Below, piece by piece: positions 27,042 through 36,062 of a stretch of 64,000 nucleotides of DNA. The notes beneath the pieces were generated by a model. The model searched no databases. It worked only from the letters and a program-made list of their open reading frames with translations, and was not told the DNA's origin. A program made the position numbers and the translations under genes. The stretch lies in assembly GCA_004124535.1 (NCBI GenBank), contig SCKQ01000002.1, forward strand, positions 1-64,000. The letters run 5' to 3'. The stretch's first letter is position 1, and every line of letters starts with the position of its first letter. Origin of the DNA: Fidelibacterota bacterium (GTDB lineage Bacteria; Marinisomatota; Marinisomatia; Marinisomatales; TCS55).

Positions 27042-27593
27042 ATGGCCTACATAGATACTATAGATATTGAAGAATCAGAAGGAATCGTTAAACAAGAATA
27101 TGAAAAAGGTATTCGCCGCAGCGGACGGGTATTCAATATTTTGAAGATCATGAGCCGTAGTCCGGCAGCTCTTAAAGAAGCCATGCGCATGTATTTAGCT
27201 ATCATGTATGGGCAATCGGAATTATCTCGTGCCCAGCGAGAAATGCTGGCCACGGTTGTTTCCAGAATTAATCACTGTTATTACTGAATAGAAGCCCATG
27301 GGGATGATTTCCGGGATGAAGTCCAAAATGAAGAATTAGCAAACCATTTGAAATACGATTGGAAAACAACTGATCTTTCACAAGAAGATAAAGCCCTTTG
27401 TTCATGGGCTGAAAAACTGACCCTCACTCCAGGAGAAATGGACGAATCAGATGTACGTAAACTTGAAGCAACAGGATTTTCTCAAAATGCCATCAGTGAT
27501 GCAGCACAAGTGATTGGTTATTTTAATTATATAAATCGAATTGCAGATGGACTGGGTGTGGATCTTGAACCAGAAATGGAAAAACAGACTTAA
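27042..27593 (+). CDS. AhpD-like (carboxymuconolactone decarboxylase family) selenoprotein, CxxU
   Basis: The frame from ATG 27042 to TAA 27591-27593 encodes 183 residues if the single TGA at 27285-27287 is read as selenocysteine. Residue 82 (U) lies in HCYY-U-IEAHGDD, and family members have CxxC in this place. The AhpD catalytic spacing (Glu118, Cys130, Cys133, His137) is kept exactly: Glu67, Cys79, U82, His86. Sequence on both sides is coherent and family-like (SRAQREMLATVVSRIN before, DDFRDEV and a C-terminal AQVIGYFNYINRIADGLGV after), so decay is unlikely. A bulged hairpin 7-27 nt after the TGA could be the SECIS, and a tRNA-Sec gene is in the window. Probable role: thiol/selenol-dependent peroxide reduction or redox exchange. 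It follows the permease gene by 10 nt. Confidence 0.87.
27295..27315 (+). promoter_or_regulatory. Candidate bacterial SECIS hairpin
   Basis: Downstream of the in-frame TGA (27285-27287), CCC (27295-27297) pairs with GGG (27313-27315). After a 3-nt bulge on the 5' side, GGGA (27301-27304) pairs with TTCC (27309-27312, one G-U), leaving the apical loop UGAU. The loop G at 27306 is 18 nt after the TGA, within the spacing accepted for bacterial SECIS elements. The stem is short and bulged, and pairing was judged by eye. Confidence 0.6.
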
Positions 27594-28966
27594 AATTTAC
27601 TAATAGATATTTTTTTCCAGTAATAATAGGCTGGGATTCCCAGCAATGTGAGTCCAATACCAATGAAAGATTGTGTTGGTGACTCAAAAAAAGTATTGAC
27701 CATTATAGCGGATGATAAAATTATAAAGAATGCTGGGACATACGGATAGCCCCATACCTTATAAGGCCGATCAAGATCTGGTTGTTTTTTTCTCAAAACA
27801 AATACAGTGGACGCTGCAGCTATCCACATCATAAAATTTACAAATACCACCAGCGTGATCAATTCTTCAAACGTTCCAGATAGGGCTAAAATACCGGACC
27901 AAACACCTTGAATGATAATGGCATTTCCCGGAGTATGATTTTTTGGATGGACTTTGGCTGCACTGGGGAAAAATAAGTTATCTTTTGCCATGGCATAGGT
28001 CACTCTAGGACCAACCAGTATATTCCCGTTCAAAGCCCCAAACATTGATACGATCATAACAATGGTAAATAATCCTGCAATACCTTGACCATATAAGGCT
28101 CTGGCAGTCGCTTCACCTACTTTTATTTCACCTGCCAGTGCATTCATTGGTAATGCTTTTAAGTAAGTAATATTTATTAAGAGATATAAAACCAGGATTA
28201 CCAGCGTACCAACTAAAAGAGCTAAAGGAAGATTCTTTTTCGGGTTCTTGATTTCTCCTGCTGTAAATGTAACATATTCCCATCCCCCAACTGTCCAGTT
28301 AACTGCTACAAGAGCGACTCCAATTCCAGTGATGATAGAACCAAAACCCATACCAGTTGGATTGAATGAAAAATTAATTTGATTACCGGTTGATATAAAA
28401 ATTCCCGCTAAGGCAAAAAGTAAAATGCTTCCGATTTTTAATACTGTAAAAATATTTTGCACCCACTTGCCAAAAACGACACCTAAATAATTAATAACGG
28501 ATAAAACCAAAATTAGAAAAAGAGCAAATATCTGTCCACCAGATATTGAAAAACTACCAATTCCTATTATACTATTATGAGTTGAGAGGCTGGGATAGAA
28601 TGAGCCTAAATGTTCAGCAACAGCAACAGCAATTGCGGCATTGGTTCCTGTCAAGTAAGCACTAAATGCAACCCAGCCAAAAAGAAAAGCAGGCAAAGGC
28701 CCATAGGCCTCCCGTAAATATACATACTGCCCTCCGGCTTTTGGCATTGCAGCACCTAATTCTGCAAAGGTAAGGGCACCTGCTATCATTTGCATACCCC
28801 CTAAAATCCATACAATTAAGATCAATGAAGCTGAAGGCAGTACATCAGCCATGAGTCCAGTGGTCATAAAAATACCCGAACCAATAACAATGCCAATCAC
28901 CATCATTGAACTGTCAAACAATCCAAGTTGGCGCTTAAGTTTTACGGGCTGGTCTTTTTCATTCAT
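27590..28966 (-). CDS. APC superfamily amino acid transporter (LAT/exchanger-like)
   Basis: 458 residues with about 12 membrane helices. The start region MVIGIVIGSGIFMTTGLMA has the APC glycine-rich helix 1, followed by FAELGAAMPKAGGQYVYLREAYGPL, typical of the LAT/serine-threonine exchanger branch. It differs from the permease at 25674 and is not a recent duplicate. It is convergent with the AhpD-like selenoprotein gene and the stops overlap by 4 nt. Substrate unknown, probably neutral amino acids. Confidence 0.85.
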   Translation of the reverse strand: MNEKDQPVKLKRQLGLFDSSMMVIGIVIGSGIFMTTGLMADVLPSASLILIVWILGGMQMIAGALTFAELGAAMPKAGGQYVYLREAYGPLPAFLFGWVAFSAYLTGTNAAIAVAVAEHLGSFYPSLSTHNSIIGIGSFSISGGQIFALFLILVLSVINYLGVVFGKWVQNIFTVLKIGSILLFALAGIFISTGNQINFSFNPTGMGFGSIITGIGVALVAVNWTVGGWEYVTFTAGEIKNPKKNLPLALLVGTLVILVLYLLINITYLKALPMNALAGEIKVGEATARALYGQGIAGLFTIVMIVSMFGALNGNILVGPRVTYAMAKDNLFFPSAAKVHPKNHTPGNAIIIQGVWSGILALSGTFEELITLVVFVNFMMWIAAASTVFVLRKKQPDLDRPYKVWGYPYVPAFFIILSSAIMVNTFFESPTQSFIGIGLTLLGIPAYYYWKKISISKF

Positions 28967-29078
28967 TTAAAAATAAGGATGGAAATTTAATCTTCAGGAG
29001 AATGGTGAAAATACTTTATATTATCTTGCTATTGCACATCGAACTCCAGCAGATTTTCTTGATAGGAATACATACCCT

Positions 29079-29837
29079 TTGGATCAGCCAGAATCAAAAA
29101 CATGGATAGAACTTGTAAATAAATGCAAAAAGTCATTAAATGAAACAGGTGCATGCATACTTAAGAATTTTGTTCACCAATCCATCCTCGACAGGATGGT
29201 GTTGGAAACCGAACGTATTGTAGATAAATCTCATTTTTGTAAGGACAACCATAATGTTTTCTTTGAAAAGGATGATACTTCTTTACCTGTCGACCATCCA
29301 TTACGGATGAGAGAAGATACATCTCTCAATTCGATTCCTTATGATCTCATGAATCCTGCAGATGCACTACACCAATTATACAATTGGTATCCTCTCATAA
29401 ATTTCTTATCTGCAGTTTTGGGACACACGCTTTATCGTATGGCTGACCCTATGGCAGCGCTCACATTGAATGTAATGAATGAGCATCAAAATCATGGCTG
29501 GCACTACGATGAATCCCAAGTAACCATTACTCTGTTAATACAAAAACCTGAAGCTGGCGGAGTATTTGAATGCGTTCCTGATCTGCGAAAATTCGATACA
29601 GATGATTATTCAAAACTGGGAGCTATACTGAATGGCTCTGATGAAGGGTTAGTACCTTTGAATGTTGAACCTGGAGATTTACTTATTTTTGCAGGATTTT
29701 ATTCACTGCACCGTGTTACACCGGTTGTGGGTGAAACAACTCGTTATGTAGGCACATTGTGTTATAAGGACAGGCCAAATGTGTTGAACAGTCCTGAAGT
29801 ACAAAAATTATTTTATGGGAGAGTGAATCAAGGTTGA
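29079..29837 (+). CDS. Fe(II)/2-oxoglutarate dioxygenase-like protein (PhyH-like fold)
   Basis: 252 residues from a TTG start; the frame is open upstream to a stop at 28974 but has no ATG, and AGGA lies about 11 nt before the TTG. The facial triad is visible as HYDE (His and Asp) in NHGWHYDESQVTI, and a distal His in FYSLHRVTPVVGETTRYVG, where the Arg would bind 2-oxoglutarate. The VEPGDLLIFAG segment precedes the distal His, as in these oxygenases. It resembles a small-molecule or amino-acid hydroxylase. Substrate unknown. Its last 4 nt overlap the second dioxygenase, so the pair probably acts in one pathway. Confidence 0.7.
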   Translation: MDQPESKTWIELVNKCKKSLNETGACILKNFVHQSILDRMVLETERIVDKSHFCKDNHNVFFEKDDTSLPVDHPLRMREDTSLNSIPYDLMNPADALHQLYNWYPLINFLSAVLGHTLYRMADPMAALTLNVMNEHQNHGWHYDESQVTITLLIQKPEAGGVFECVPDLRKFDTDDYSKLGAILNGSDEGLVPLNVEPGDLLIFAGFYSLHRVTPVVGETTRYVGTLCYKDRPNVLNSPEVQKLFYGRVNQG

Positions 29838-30649
29838 TTACAGATTCCCAAATTAAAGAATACTCCGAAAAAGGAGCCATTTTACTCAAAAAGGCATTTA
29901 ACATTGAATGGCTTTCACTTTTGGCTGAAGGGATAGAGAAGAATCGAAAAGAGCCAGGACCTTATGCATGTCAGTATACACCAGCAGATGATGAAGGCGA
30001 TTTTTATGATGATTATTTTAACTGGGTTCGCTTTGATGAGTATAAAGATTTTTTATTTAATTCACCTGCTGCAGAAATTGCTGGGCGCCTAACTCAATCA
30101 ACTGAAATGCGTATTTTTCATGAACATGTTCTTGTAAAAGAACCTAGAACTTCAGAACCCACACCTTGGCATCACGACCAGCCATATTATTGCGTGGACG
30201 GTGAACAGGTTTGCAGCATTTGGCTGCCTTTGGATCCTGTACCTAAAGAATCTGGATTGGAGTTTGTCTCTGGGTCACACTTGCTTGGAAAAATGTTTAT
30301 GCCCATTAAATTTTTAACAAAAAGTGATTATGATTATACACCGGGAAGCTATGAACCCATTCCTGATATTGAATCGGAGAGAAATAAATATGAGCTCCTG
30401 TCCTGGGATATGGAACCTGGAGATTGCATCGTTTTCCATTTTAAGACACTTCATTCAGGGCGGGGTAACCCAAATGATAGTTTACGTAGAAGAGCATTTT
30501 CATCCCGTTGGATTGGCGATGACGCAGTTTTTGCAGAAAGGCCTGGTGAAACTTCACCGCCTTTTCCCGAATTAAGTTCATTCAAGCAGAATGATCCTTT
30601 ACACCATTCAATATTTCCTGTTTGTTGGAAAAAACAGTTAAACCTATAA
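29834..30649 (+). CDS. Phytanoyl-CoA dioxygenase family protein
   Basis: 271 residues. The TTG start overlaps the preceding stop (TTGA). The dioxygenase metal site is WHHDQPYY (His-x-Asp), and the distal His lies in FKTLHSGRGNPNDSLRRRAFSSRW, with Arg residues for 2-oxoglutarate. SIWLPLDPVPKESGLEFVSGSHL is the PhyH family strand-turn. Family members hydroxylate phytanoyl-CoA, ectoine or other small molecules. The two neighbouring oxygenases differ in sequence, so they are not a simple duplication. Confidence 0.85.
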   Translation: MITDSQIKEYSEKGAILLKKAFNIEWLSLLAEGIEKNRKEPGPYACQYTPADDEGDFYDDYFNWVRFDEYKDFLFNSPAAEIAGRLTQSTEMRIFHEHVLVKEPRTSEPTPWHHDQPYYCVDGEQVCSIWLPLDPVPKESGLEFVSGSHLLGKMFMPIKFLTKSDYDYTPGSYEPIPDIESERNKYELLSWDMEPGDCIVFHFKTLHSGRGNPNDSLRRRAFSSRWIGDDAVFAERPGETSPPFPELSSFKQNDPLHHSIFPVCWKKQLNL

Positions 30650-30693
30650 CGTTTTGAACTCTTTACATAAGTAGTAAATTGAGTTTAGAGTAA

Positions 30694-31674
30694 ATGAGTA
30701 AGCAAGATAACATAAAAGTTGCCAAAAACGTCCTCAAGGTCGAGGGGGAAGCTGTATTAAGTCTTATAGAACGGATCAATGAGAATTTCGATGAAGGAAT
30801 AAATGCGATTCGAAATTGTGGTGGCAGAGTCATTGTAACTGGAATGGGGAAATCCGGATTAATATCTCAAAAAATTGCTGCAACACTATCCAGTACAGGA
30901 ACTCCTTCATTATTTATGCATCCAGGTGAAGCAAGCCATGGTGATCTGGGCATGGTCACAAAAGGAGATATTATTCTTGCCATTAGTAATAGTGGCGAAA
31001 CATATGAATTGATACAGATCATTCCTGCATTTAAACGCATGGGGATCAAGATCATTGCCATGGTTGGTAGACAAAATTCAACATTAACTGAATTGGCTGA
31101 TATTTATATTGATACATCTGTTGAACAGGAAGCGGATACTTTGGAATTGGCGCCAACAGCAAGTACCACAGCCACCCTGGCGATGGGTGATGCCCTTGCA
31201 GTGGCACTATTGGAAAACCGTGGATTCAAAGCTGAAGATTTTGCTCTATTACATCCAGGTGGGACTTTAGGGAAACGTTTGCTCCTTACAGTTAGTGAAA
31301 TCATGCATACTGGTAATGAAATACCTCTAGTAAAAGATTCTACTCCAATGAGTGAAACATTACTTATCATGACGGAAAAAGGACTTGGAATGACAGGAGT
31401 AACAGATGATAATGCAAATTTAACAGGTATCATTACTGATGGTGATATTAGAAGAGGATTAGAGAGCTCTGGGAATAAAATATTTGACAATACAGCTGGA
31501 TCTTTTCAAACAAGAGATTTTAAATGGATTGAGGAGACAACATTAGCGATAAATGCTTTGGAAGTGATGGAAGATCATAATATTACCAGTTTATTCGTAT
31601 TTTCTGGTAAAATGAAGGACGCCCCCGACGGTATTATCCACATCCATGATATTCTTAAAACTGGCATTTTATAA
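30694..31674 (+). CDS. kdsD: Arabinose-5-phosphate isomerase (KpsF/KdsD)
   Basis: 326 residues. The SIS domain occupies about 40-180 (VTGMGKSGLISQKIAATLSS, HPGEASHGDLGM, ISNSGETYEL, and LAPTASTTATLAMGDALA), followed by LLHPGGTLGKRLL and two CBS repeats from about 205 to the end. It interconverts ribulose-5-phosphate and arabinose-5-phosphate, the first step to Kdo for LPS, in agreement with the LptD-like gene elsewhere in the window. No other Kdo genes are adjacent. Confidence 0.95.
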   Translation: MSKQDNIKVAKNVLKVEGEAVLSLIERINENFDEGINAIRNCGGRVIVTGMGKSGLISQKIAATLSSTGTPSLFMHPGEASHGDLGMVTKGDIILAISNSGETYELIQIIPAFKRMGIKIIAMVGRQNSTLTELADIYIDTSVEQEADTLELAPTASTTATLAMGDALAVALLENRGFKAEDFALLHPGGTLGKRLLLTVSEIMHTGNEIPLVKDSTPMSETLLIMTEKGLGMTGVTDDNANLTGIITDGDIRRGLESSGNKIFDNTAGSFQTRDFKWIEETTLAINALEVMEDHNITSLFVFSGKMKDAPDGIIHIHDILKTGIL

Positions 31675-31809
31675 GGAAATGTGATGGAAATCATATCTAT
31701 AAAAAAGGTTATTGTTTTTATGCCAATACAACCCTATTATCTTACTAACTGATAGCCTTAATAACCTTTCTGGTTCAGTTAAGATAATCTTAATAAAGGA
31801 GGTTTCGTT

Positions 31810-32256
31810 ATGAAACACATAGTCAAATTACTGATGGTTACCTTTCTGCTTTCATCAGTCGGTTTTGTATACGCCCAAGGGCCGGTAGATAAAACCAAAG
31901 ATGAGACTGTAAAAGTAAAATCAACAGTTGACAAATCAACAAAGGGATCGAAAGCTGGTCGTCTCGGAGATGATACAGATGCACCAATTAAAGATGCTGG
32001 CGATGAAACTGCTGTTGAAGGTAAAAAGTCCTTTTTTGGCAGACTTTTTGGCAGCAAATCAGCTCCTGAAGGTCACTCAAGCAAAGCAACAGCTTCCTCA
32101 CGTGGTGGTTCTGCTAAAGGTGCTGCTCCGGCCGCATCAATGTCAGATAAACCTACCTCATCTGGCGGAGATAAAAAACCTGCACCTTCAGGTGAGAAAG
32201 ATGATGAAGGCCAAGGTGGAGAAGATAAAGAAGAAGGTAGAGATGGTGGCCGTTAA
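31810..32256 (+). CDS. Secreted, charged low-complexity protein of unknown function
   Basis: 148 residues. A classical signal peptide (MKHIVKLLMVTFLLSSVGFVYA) is followed by Gln. The mature part is rich in Lys, Asp, Gly and Ser with hardly any hydrophobic residue except a short FFGRLFG, and ends in a Gly-Glu-Asp-Lys-rich tail; it is almost certainly disordered. The ribosome-binding site AAAGGAGGT (31796-31803) is a near-perfect anti-SD match 6 nt before the ATG. With a strong terminator after it, the gene looks like a well-expressed single-gene unit. Family not recognised. Confidence 0.7.
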   Translation: MKHIVKLLMVTFLLSSVGFVYAQGPVDKTKDETVKVKSTVDKSTKGSKAGRLGDDTDAPIKDAGDETAVEGKKSFFGRLFGSKSAPEGHSSKATASSRGGSAKGAAPAASMSDKPTSSGGDKKPAPSGEKDDEGQGGEDKEEGRDGGR

Positions 32257-32285
32257 ATAATTAATTAAAATAATTAATTATCTAA

Positions 32286-32317
32286 AACAGGGCAGTTCTT
32301 CTGCCCTGTTTTTTTTT
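32286..32317 (+). terminator. Strong intrinsic terminator
   Basis: A 10-bp perfect stem AACAGGGCAG / CTGCCCTGTT with a 5-nt loop is followed by seven T residues. It lies 30 nt after the secreted low-complexity protein. Between them are two copies of AATAATTAATTA in direct repeat. Confidence 0.9.
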
Positions 32318-32378
32318 ATGATCATTTTTAATTCAACTGTAATTAGAATTAATTTCTTTGAACATTCATCGGGGAAAA

Positions 32379-33245
32379 ATGAAGCACTTTACTATTATAA
32401 TAATAATGTTATCCATCGCGATTGCAGAACCAATGTCGTTTAAACTTTCAGGTTCTTATTATGGCCGCCGGGGAAATCTGGATTACCACTATTTAAATGG
32501 TTCTTTTTCACTATCCAAATACGGCCATGTACAATTAGGCGGATTATCCCTTCCTGACACAGAATTTCTATTTGCTGCAGATCGGGCTAAATCCACCTAT
32601 GACGATGAACCGTACGAAGATGATGGCGGTGCAATTCTATTAGTAGACCTTTTTGCCAATCAGAAGTTTTCACCCTTTATTTTTGCTGAATGGGAATTTG
32701 ATTCACTCTATGCACTTGACAGCAGGATCAATATTGGCGCGGGAGGGAAATATCGTTTTGGCCCTTATTTTTCTGTGAGTTATGCTGCCCTTTATGAACA
32801 GGAAAAATATACTGATGACGCTACAGCTACTATACTATATCGTCATTCTTTCAGACCAAAATACAAACGTAATTTTGAATCATTAGGACTATTTATAGAT
32901 TGGCAAATTTTCTATAAACCCAAATTTGATGATTCTAATGAATATTTATTAAATAATGTTGTTATACTTTCTTTCCAAACTTTTCACGAAGCTTTAACAT
33001 TAGATATCAGTTATAATTATAAATTCAATTCAAGATACAAATTGGAAAATGTTATAAAAAGCTACGAATATTCCATTGATGATTCTCTTGGATACTATTT
33101 TGTTGATGATTATTTGTATTTTTATGACACTGATGAAATTCCCTTTGATTATACCACAGATTCAGATGGTTATGTTATGATACCTAGCGAATTTTATAAA
33201 CCTGAAGATTACACAGTGTCTATCGGCCTATCTTTCTCATTTTAA
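32379..33245 (+). CDS. Predicted outer-membrane beta-barrel protein
   Basis: 288 residues from the ATG at 32379, chosen because a signal peptide (MKHFTIIIIMLSIAIA) starts there and GGGG lies just before it; a TTG 21 nt earlier is in frame. The mature protein consists of alternating hydrophobic strands rich in Tyr and Phe separated by acidic turns, and ends YTVSIGLSFSF, the terminal-Phe strand of barrels inserted by BAM. It has no family motif that I recognise. It precedes the M14 peptidase by 24 nt and may be co-expressed with it. Confidence 0.6.
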   Translation: MKHFTIIIIMLSIAIAEPMSFKLSGSYYGRRGNLDYHYLNGSFSLSKYGHVQLGGLSLPDTEFLFAADRAKSTYDDEPYEDDGGAILLVDLFANQKFSPFIFAEWEFDSLYALDSRINIGAGGKYRFGPYFSVSYAALYEQEKYTDDATATILYRHSFRPKYKRNFESLGLFIDWQIFYKPKFDDSNEYLLNNVVILSFQTFHEALTLDISYNYKFNSRYKLENVIKSYEYSIDDSLGYYFVDDYLYFYDTDEIPFDYTTDSDGYVMIPSEFYKPEDYTVSIGLSFSF

Positions 33246-33269
33246 CGTATATAAAAAGGTAAAATAAAA

Positions 33270-36062
33270 ATGTTAAAACACTATGCCATATTTTTAACTC
33301 TTATAGTATCACTTTACAGTCAGGTAATGCGGACCCACGATCATCCTGGTTTAGGTGATTATGATATTCCATTTTTCGCAAATGGTACTTATAACGAAAA
33401 TATCCAATCTCCCTCTGAATTTTTAGGATTCGTTTTAGGTTCAAAACCTGTCCGACACTGGGAAGCAAAAACATATTTTGAATATCTTGATGCTACAGTT
33501 GAGAATGCATCATTGTATAGTTATGGTCAAACTTATGAAGGTCGTGAACTACTTTATCTAATCATTACCAGTAAAGAAAATCATAGCAACCTTGATCAAA
33601 TAAGAGAAAATATCAGCAAACTGGCTGATCCGCGTACTTTGGATCGTAGTAGTAAAGCAGAAAGTCTGATAGCAAATTCTCCTGCAATTGCTTGGATGGC
33701 TTATGCTATTCACGGAGATGAAATATCCAGTGCAGACGCTGCTTTGCAAGTTGCCTATCAACTCGCTGCTGGAATAGATGAACAATCTCAAGCAATACGT
33801 GACAATGTGATAGTTGGTATTGATCCCATGGAAAATCCAGATGGCCGGGAACGGATCCTAGCTCAATTGCAACAATGGCGGGGTGTTATACCCAATTCTG
33901 ATCTGCAAAGCTTAAATCATCAAGGGATGTGGCCCTGGGGACGTACAAATCATTACTTATTTGATTTAAACCGGGACTGGTTTGCAACTGTTCATCCGGA
34001 AACAAGAGGGAAAGTCCAGGCAATTTTAGACTGGAAACCACAATTTCTTGTAGACTCTCATGAAATGGGAGCCTACGACACCTATTTATTTAATCCCCCT
34101 CGTGAACCGTTTAACCCTTATTATCATTCAGTAATACATAAATGGTGGCAGCGTTTTGCTGAAGATCAGGCCGATGCCTTTGATCAATATGGCTGGAGTT
34201 ATTACACCCGTGATTGGAATGAAGAAATCTATCCCGGTTATGGCAGTTCCTGGGGGATTTATGCAGGTGTTGTTGGTATTTTATACGAACAATCCAGGAC
34301 GTCTGGACAACGTGTAAAAAGACCCGATGGGTCAGAAACAACTTTCAGAGAAGCTGTTCACCACCAGTTTATCAGTTCCATGGCAAACTTGTCAACAGTG
34401 GCCAGCCATCGTGAAGAACTGCTTACAGATTATTATGAAATACGCAAAAACAGTGTTGAAAGCAATCCCAATGAAGCGTTCGTGTTTCCGCTTAATAATA
34501 ACTTGGATCGGCTCGACGCATTCGCAGAAACTCTGCAGAGACAAACTATTGAAGTTCATTTAACTGCCAAAGATTTGCGCCTTTCATCGGCAAAATCTCA
34601 TGAAAACAAAAAATTAAAGAATATTATCGTAGAAGGCGGCGCACTAGTGGTAAAAGTGAATCAACCTTTGAAAGCCCTCATTCAGAATATTCTGCAATTT
34701 GATATTCGTCTCGATACCAAATCTATGGAAAAAGAACGTCAGAAATTATTGAAAAATGAGAGCTCCACGTTGTATGATGTCACTGCCTGGTCACTACCAT
34801 TGGCGTTTGGCCTTGAGGGTTATTATACAACAACCTTGCCTCGTATAAGTATGAATCCATACTCAAAATTATCAGGGAGTGGTCAGTTGTTAAATACTGA
34901 TGCGGATTATGGATTTGTATTAGATGGGGCAGAAGATGGGATATATATTGCGATTTCAAGATTAATGGATAAGGATATACAAATTTATGCTATTGAAGAA
35001 ACAGTTCAAATCGAAGGAAATAGTTTTCCTCCAGGAAGTATTCTAATACGCAAACAGTCCAATCCTGATTTAGATCATGACATACTCAGATCTGTCGCTG
35101 CAGAAAGTGGAATAAATATTGTCGGTATTGGGACAGCACTCGCCGAGAATGGCCCAGATTTAGGTGGTAGTAAAATCAATTTACTGCAAGAATCACGTAT
35201 TGCCTTAATAGGTGGACCGTTAACAAGTGCCTATAGTTTTGGGACTACCTGGCATTTACTGGACTCCCGGTTGAAAACGCGAGTTACGCTTTTGAATTTC
35301 ATGAATGTGCGTAATACTGATTTAAGAAAGTATAATGTATTGGTTATGCCATCAACTAGGGGTGGTTCAATTAAACAAGTCCTCGGCGAAAACGGATTAA
35401 AGAAACTGAAAAGTTGGGTTGATGATGGTGGTACGCTCATTGCCCTTGCTGGCTCAGCCAATTCTCTGGCCGATTCCTCATCAGGGTTAAGCGTTGTTCG
35501 TAAAAAAAGAAATATTCTTAAAGAATTAGACAGTTATAATTACAATCTCAGTCAGTACCAAGCAGCATCAGAAATCAGCGTAGATAGTTTGGAGTTGTGG
35601 GAAGGAAAAGAAACAGCTGATGACAAAGCAGAAGAGGCGCAGGAAAAATCCAATTTGAAAGAATTAAAAGACCGCGATGAGTTGGGCCGAAAATTAAGCC
35701 CTCAAGGCGCAATCCTGCGAGTAAATCTAGACCAGGAACACTGGCTTAATTTTGGCTGTGGAGAAATGGTGCCTGTGCTGTTCAATACATCCACAGTGTT
35801 GATGACTAAAGACCCAGCTGCAACCCCCGCTCGATTAGCGCCTCCAGAGGATTTGCGCTTGGGCGGCTTATTATGGCCTGAAGCTAAAGTCAGAATCGCC
35901 AATGGTTCATGGGCCACCAGGGAAAGATTGGGCAATGGTCAAGTAATCCTCTTTGCAACGCAACCCAATTTTAGAGGGTTTTTCAGAGGCTCTGAACGGT
36001 TACTGTTGAATGCGCTGTTCTATGGCCCTGGATTAGGTGCTAACGCTTCGGTTGACTGGTAG
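33270..36062 (+). CDS. Secreted M14 family zinc carboxypeptidase-like protein
   Basis: 930 residues. A signal peptide (MLKHYAIFLTLIVSLYS) is followed by Gln. The M14 zinc site is AIHGDEISS (His148, Glu151) and DSHEMG (His264), with GIDPMENPDGRER and LNRDW in the family positions and probable catalytic Glu340 in ILYEQSRTSG. From about residue 480 there is a long second part, including a class-I glutamine-amidotransferase-like fold (IALIGGPLTSAYSFG, LKSWVDDGGTLIALAGSANS) that is common in large bacterial M14 proteins. It acts outside the cytoplasm, probably on peptides as nutrients. Its last codons overlap the convergent HAD gene by 30 nt. Confidence 0.85.
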   Translation: MLKHYAIFLTLIVSLYSQVMRTHDHPGLGDYDIPFFANGTYNENIQSPSEFLGFVLGSKPVRHWEAKTYFEYLDATVENASLYSYGQTYEGRELLYLIITSKENHSNLDQIRENISKLADPRTLDRSSKAESLIANSPAIAWMAYAIHGDEISSADAALQVAYQLAAGIDEQSQAIRDNVIVGIDPMENPDGRERILAQLQQWRGVIPNSDLQSLNHQGMWPWGRTNHYLFDLNRDWFATVHPETRGKVQAILDWKPQFLVDSHEMGAYDTYLFNPPREPFNPYYHSVIHKWWQRFAEDQADAFDQYGWSYYTRDWNEEIYPGYGSSWGIYAGVVGILYEQSRTSGQRVKRPDGSETTFREAVHHQFISSMANLSTVASHREELLTDYYEIRKNSVESNPNEAFVFPLNNNLDRLDAFAETLQRQTIEVHLTAKDLRLSSAKSHENKKLKNIIVEGGALVVKVNQPLKALIQNILQFDIRLDTKSMEKERQKLLKNESSTLYDVTAWSLPLAFGLEGYYTTTLPRISMNPYSKLSGSGQLLNTDADYGFVLDGAEDGIYIAISRLMDKDIQIYAIEETVQIEGNSFPPGSILIRKQSNPDLDHDILRSVAAESGINIVGIGTALAENGPDLGGSKINLLQESRIALIGGPLTSAYSFGTTWHLLDSRLKTRVTLLNFMNVRNTDLRKYNVLVMPSTRGGSIKQVLGENGLKKLKSWVDDGGTLIALAGSANSLADSSSGLSVVRKKRNILKELDSYNYNLSQYQAASEISVDSLELWEGKETADDKAEEAQEKSNLKELKDRDELGRKLSPQGAILRVNLDQEHWLNFGCGEMVPVLFNTSTVLMTKDPAATPARLAPPEDLRLGGLLWPEAKVRIANGSWATRERLGNGQVILFATQPNFRGFFRGSERLLLNALFYGPGLGANASVDW

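Noticed and set aside
27042..27593. Pseudogene or two separate short genes split by a stop
   Set aside because: The frame is unbroken apart from one TGA, residues on both sides fit one AhpD-like protein with catalytic spacing kept, and selC is present, so selenocysteine is the simpler reading.
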